Origin: Desulfovibrio sp. TomC
Lineage (GTDB): Bacteria > Desulfobacterota > Desulfovibrionia > Desulfovibrionales > Desulfovibrionaceae
Assembly: GCF_000801335.2 (NCBI RefSeq)
Contig: NZ_JSEH01000026.1
Span: forward strand, 1-63,976
DNA: 63,976 nt
Direction of reading: 5' to 3'
The notes under the pieces were generated by a model. That model did not search any database and was not told the origin of the DNA. It saw only the letters and a program-made list of their open reading frames with translations. Made by a program: the position numbers and the translations under genes. Position 1 is the first letter of the stretch; every line of letters begins with the position of its first letter. Positions 63,426 to 63,976 of this stretch are shown in pieces.

Positions 63426-63813
63426 ACGATGCGTGCCACACGGTCTGGCCGACTAGGGGGCAGGGCACGATTTGGCAAAAATCGTACGCTGTTATGACTG
63501 AAAGCTGTCAACCTCTCATTTTATGAGTTCCTTCCTTTTCCGACGTATTTTTTCTGGTGCATGTTTCTTCCAGGCCGCCTGGCAGGAGCGGGACTCTTTA
63601 GCGACGGTTGATCAGGCTGCTATTCGCGGGTTGGTTACCGCATGACCTTTTTCGTCGCGGAGTGGAGCTGCCTCTCTCTAAGACCGGGAGTTTGGCTGGC
63701 AGCCTATCCCATAACGTACCCGAGGTTTCTCCTACCCGTGGTCGCACTCCTGCCTGGGACCTGGATATCCTTCTTTGTTGGCTCTATATTATTTATTTTT
63801 TTAGAATTTTACC
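63426..63813. other. gap between GT-C gene and IS110 fragment
   Basis: No gene recognised. A 7-bp hairpin, ACGATTT / AAATCGT, lies at 63467-63485 without a T-run. The AT-rich right part may be the non-coding end of the adjacent IS element. Confidence 0.4.
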
Positions 63814-63976
63814 TTAAGCCGCTGCCTGTTCAGCTTGACGCCCAATCACCCAAATGAAACCAGACAACTCACGGGCGATGGTCGTAACAATTAACTGCGT
63901 GCCCTTGCCCTTGGCTAACAGTTTTCTATATCGCCCACACAAACGAAGTTGTGCCTTCCACGCGATGTCACAAATT
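63814..63976 (-). CDS. IS110-family transposase, C-terminal part, cut by the window edge
   Basis: The final 53 codons: ICDIAWKAQLRLCGRYRKLL, then AKGKGTQLIVTTIARELSGF and IWVIGRQAE, ending in TAA at 63814-63816. The AWKAQxRLC-xRYRxL and TxIARELxGFIW signatures are those of the IS110/IS116/IS902 C-terminus. It is another group than the transposase at 33097, whose C-terminus differs. Whether the gene is intact lies outside the window. Confidence 0.75.
   Translation of the reverse strand, partial: ICDIAWKAQLRLCGRYRKLLAKGKGTQLIVTTIARELSGFIWVIGRQAEQAAA

Noticed and set aside
63608-63857. two short hydrophobic plus-strand frames at the right edge
   Set aside because: They overlap the C-terminus of an IS110 transposase on the minus strand and lack family resemblance.

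Overview
The window is a GC-rich bacterial chromosome segment. Gene content (several B12-binding radical SAM proteins, a Wza/Wzz exopolysaccharide export set, chemotaxis genes, an ATP-sulfurylase/APS-kinase relative) and the dispersed GCCTCCGGCGGCC intergenic hairpins suggest a sulfate-reducing Desulfovibrionaceae, close to the Solidesulfovibrio / Desulfovibrio magneticus group. This is an inference from style and gene content, not a database match. No rRNA, tRNA or CRISPR array was recognised.

Layout. (1) 0.2-2.4 kb: a CheC-type phosphatase and a B12-binding radical SAM protein. (2) 2.5-12.8 kb: an envelope polysaccharide locus. On the minus strand lie Wza, a Wzz/BY-kinase-like co-polymerase with a dead ATPase domain, and a GT4 glycosyltransferase. 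On the plus strand, divergently, lie an HlyD-type adaptor, a polytopic membrane protein, a GT2 glycosyltransferase and a sugar-nucleotide epimerase. (3) 13.3-16.8 kb: ParA coupled to an 891-aa largely disordered winged-helix protein. (4) 17.4-23.1 kb: small exported proteins, a sensor with no output domain, an SGNH-like membrane protein. (5) 23.2-28.1 kb: an ATP-sulfurylase-like/APS kinase fusion and a minus-strand cheA-cheY-cheD operon. (6) 28.2-29.6 kb: two tandem toxin-antitoxin modules (BrnTA, then RelE/HigB-XRE). (7) 29.6-37.8 kb: a phosphodiesterase, a Wzx-like flippase, an IS110-family element, a GT-C glycosyltransferase and a Sel1-like protein. (8) 38-42 kb: a chemoreceptor, an LpxL-like acyltransferase and a CysD-like PP-loop protein. 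(9) 42.2-48.8 kb: a lower-GC, partly decayed island with IS3 and recombinase remnants, intact hldD, broken hldE and a HlyB-type ABC exporter. (10) 49-63.4 kb: a mostly plus-strand, tightly packed cluster of acyl ligase, DUF362, three B12-type radical SAM proteins, an LpxL-like acyltransferase, a GT2, a GT2-GT4 fusion and a convergent GT-C protein. A second IS110-family transposase is cut by the right edge.

The strongest unusual signal is the IS110-family element at about 33063-34219. Its 5' non-coding end can be read as a bridge RNA: two internal-loop stem-loops whose guide segments match, base by base, the reconstructed insertion site and the element's own circle junction. Joining the two ends would also assemble a TTGACT-17-TATGTT promoter just upstream of that RNA. 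The element sits inside one copy of a nine-copy, two-hairpin intergenic repeat whose stems vary with compensation and whose conserved GCCTCCGGCGG arm always faces the nearest gene boundary. The second most interesting feature is the radical SAM / acyl ligase / acyltransferase / glycosyltransferase cluster at 49-63 kb, which looks like an undescribed envelope-lipid or glycolipid pathway.
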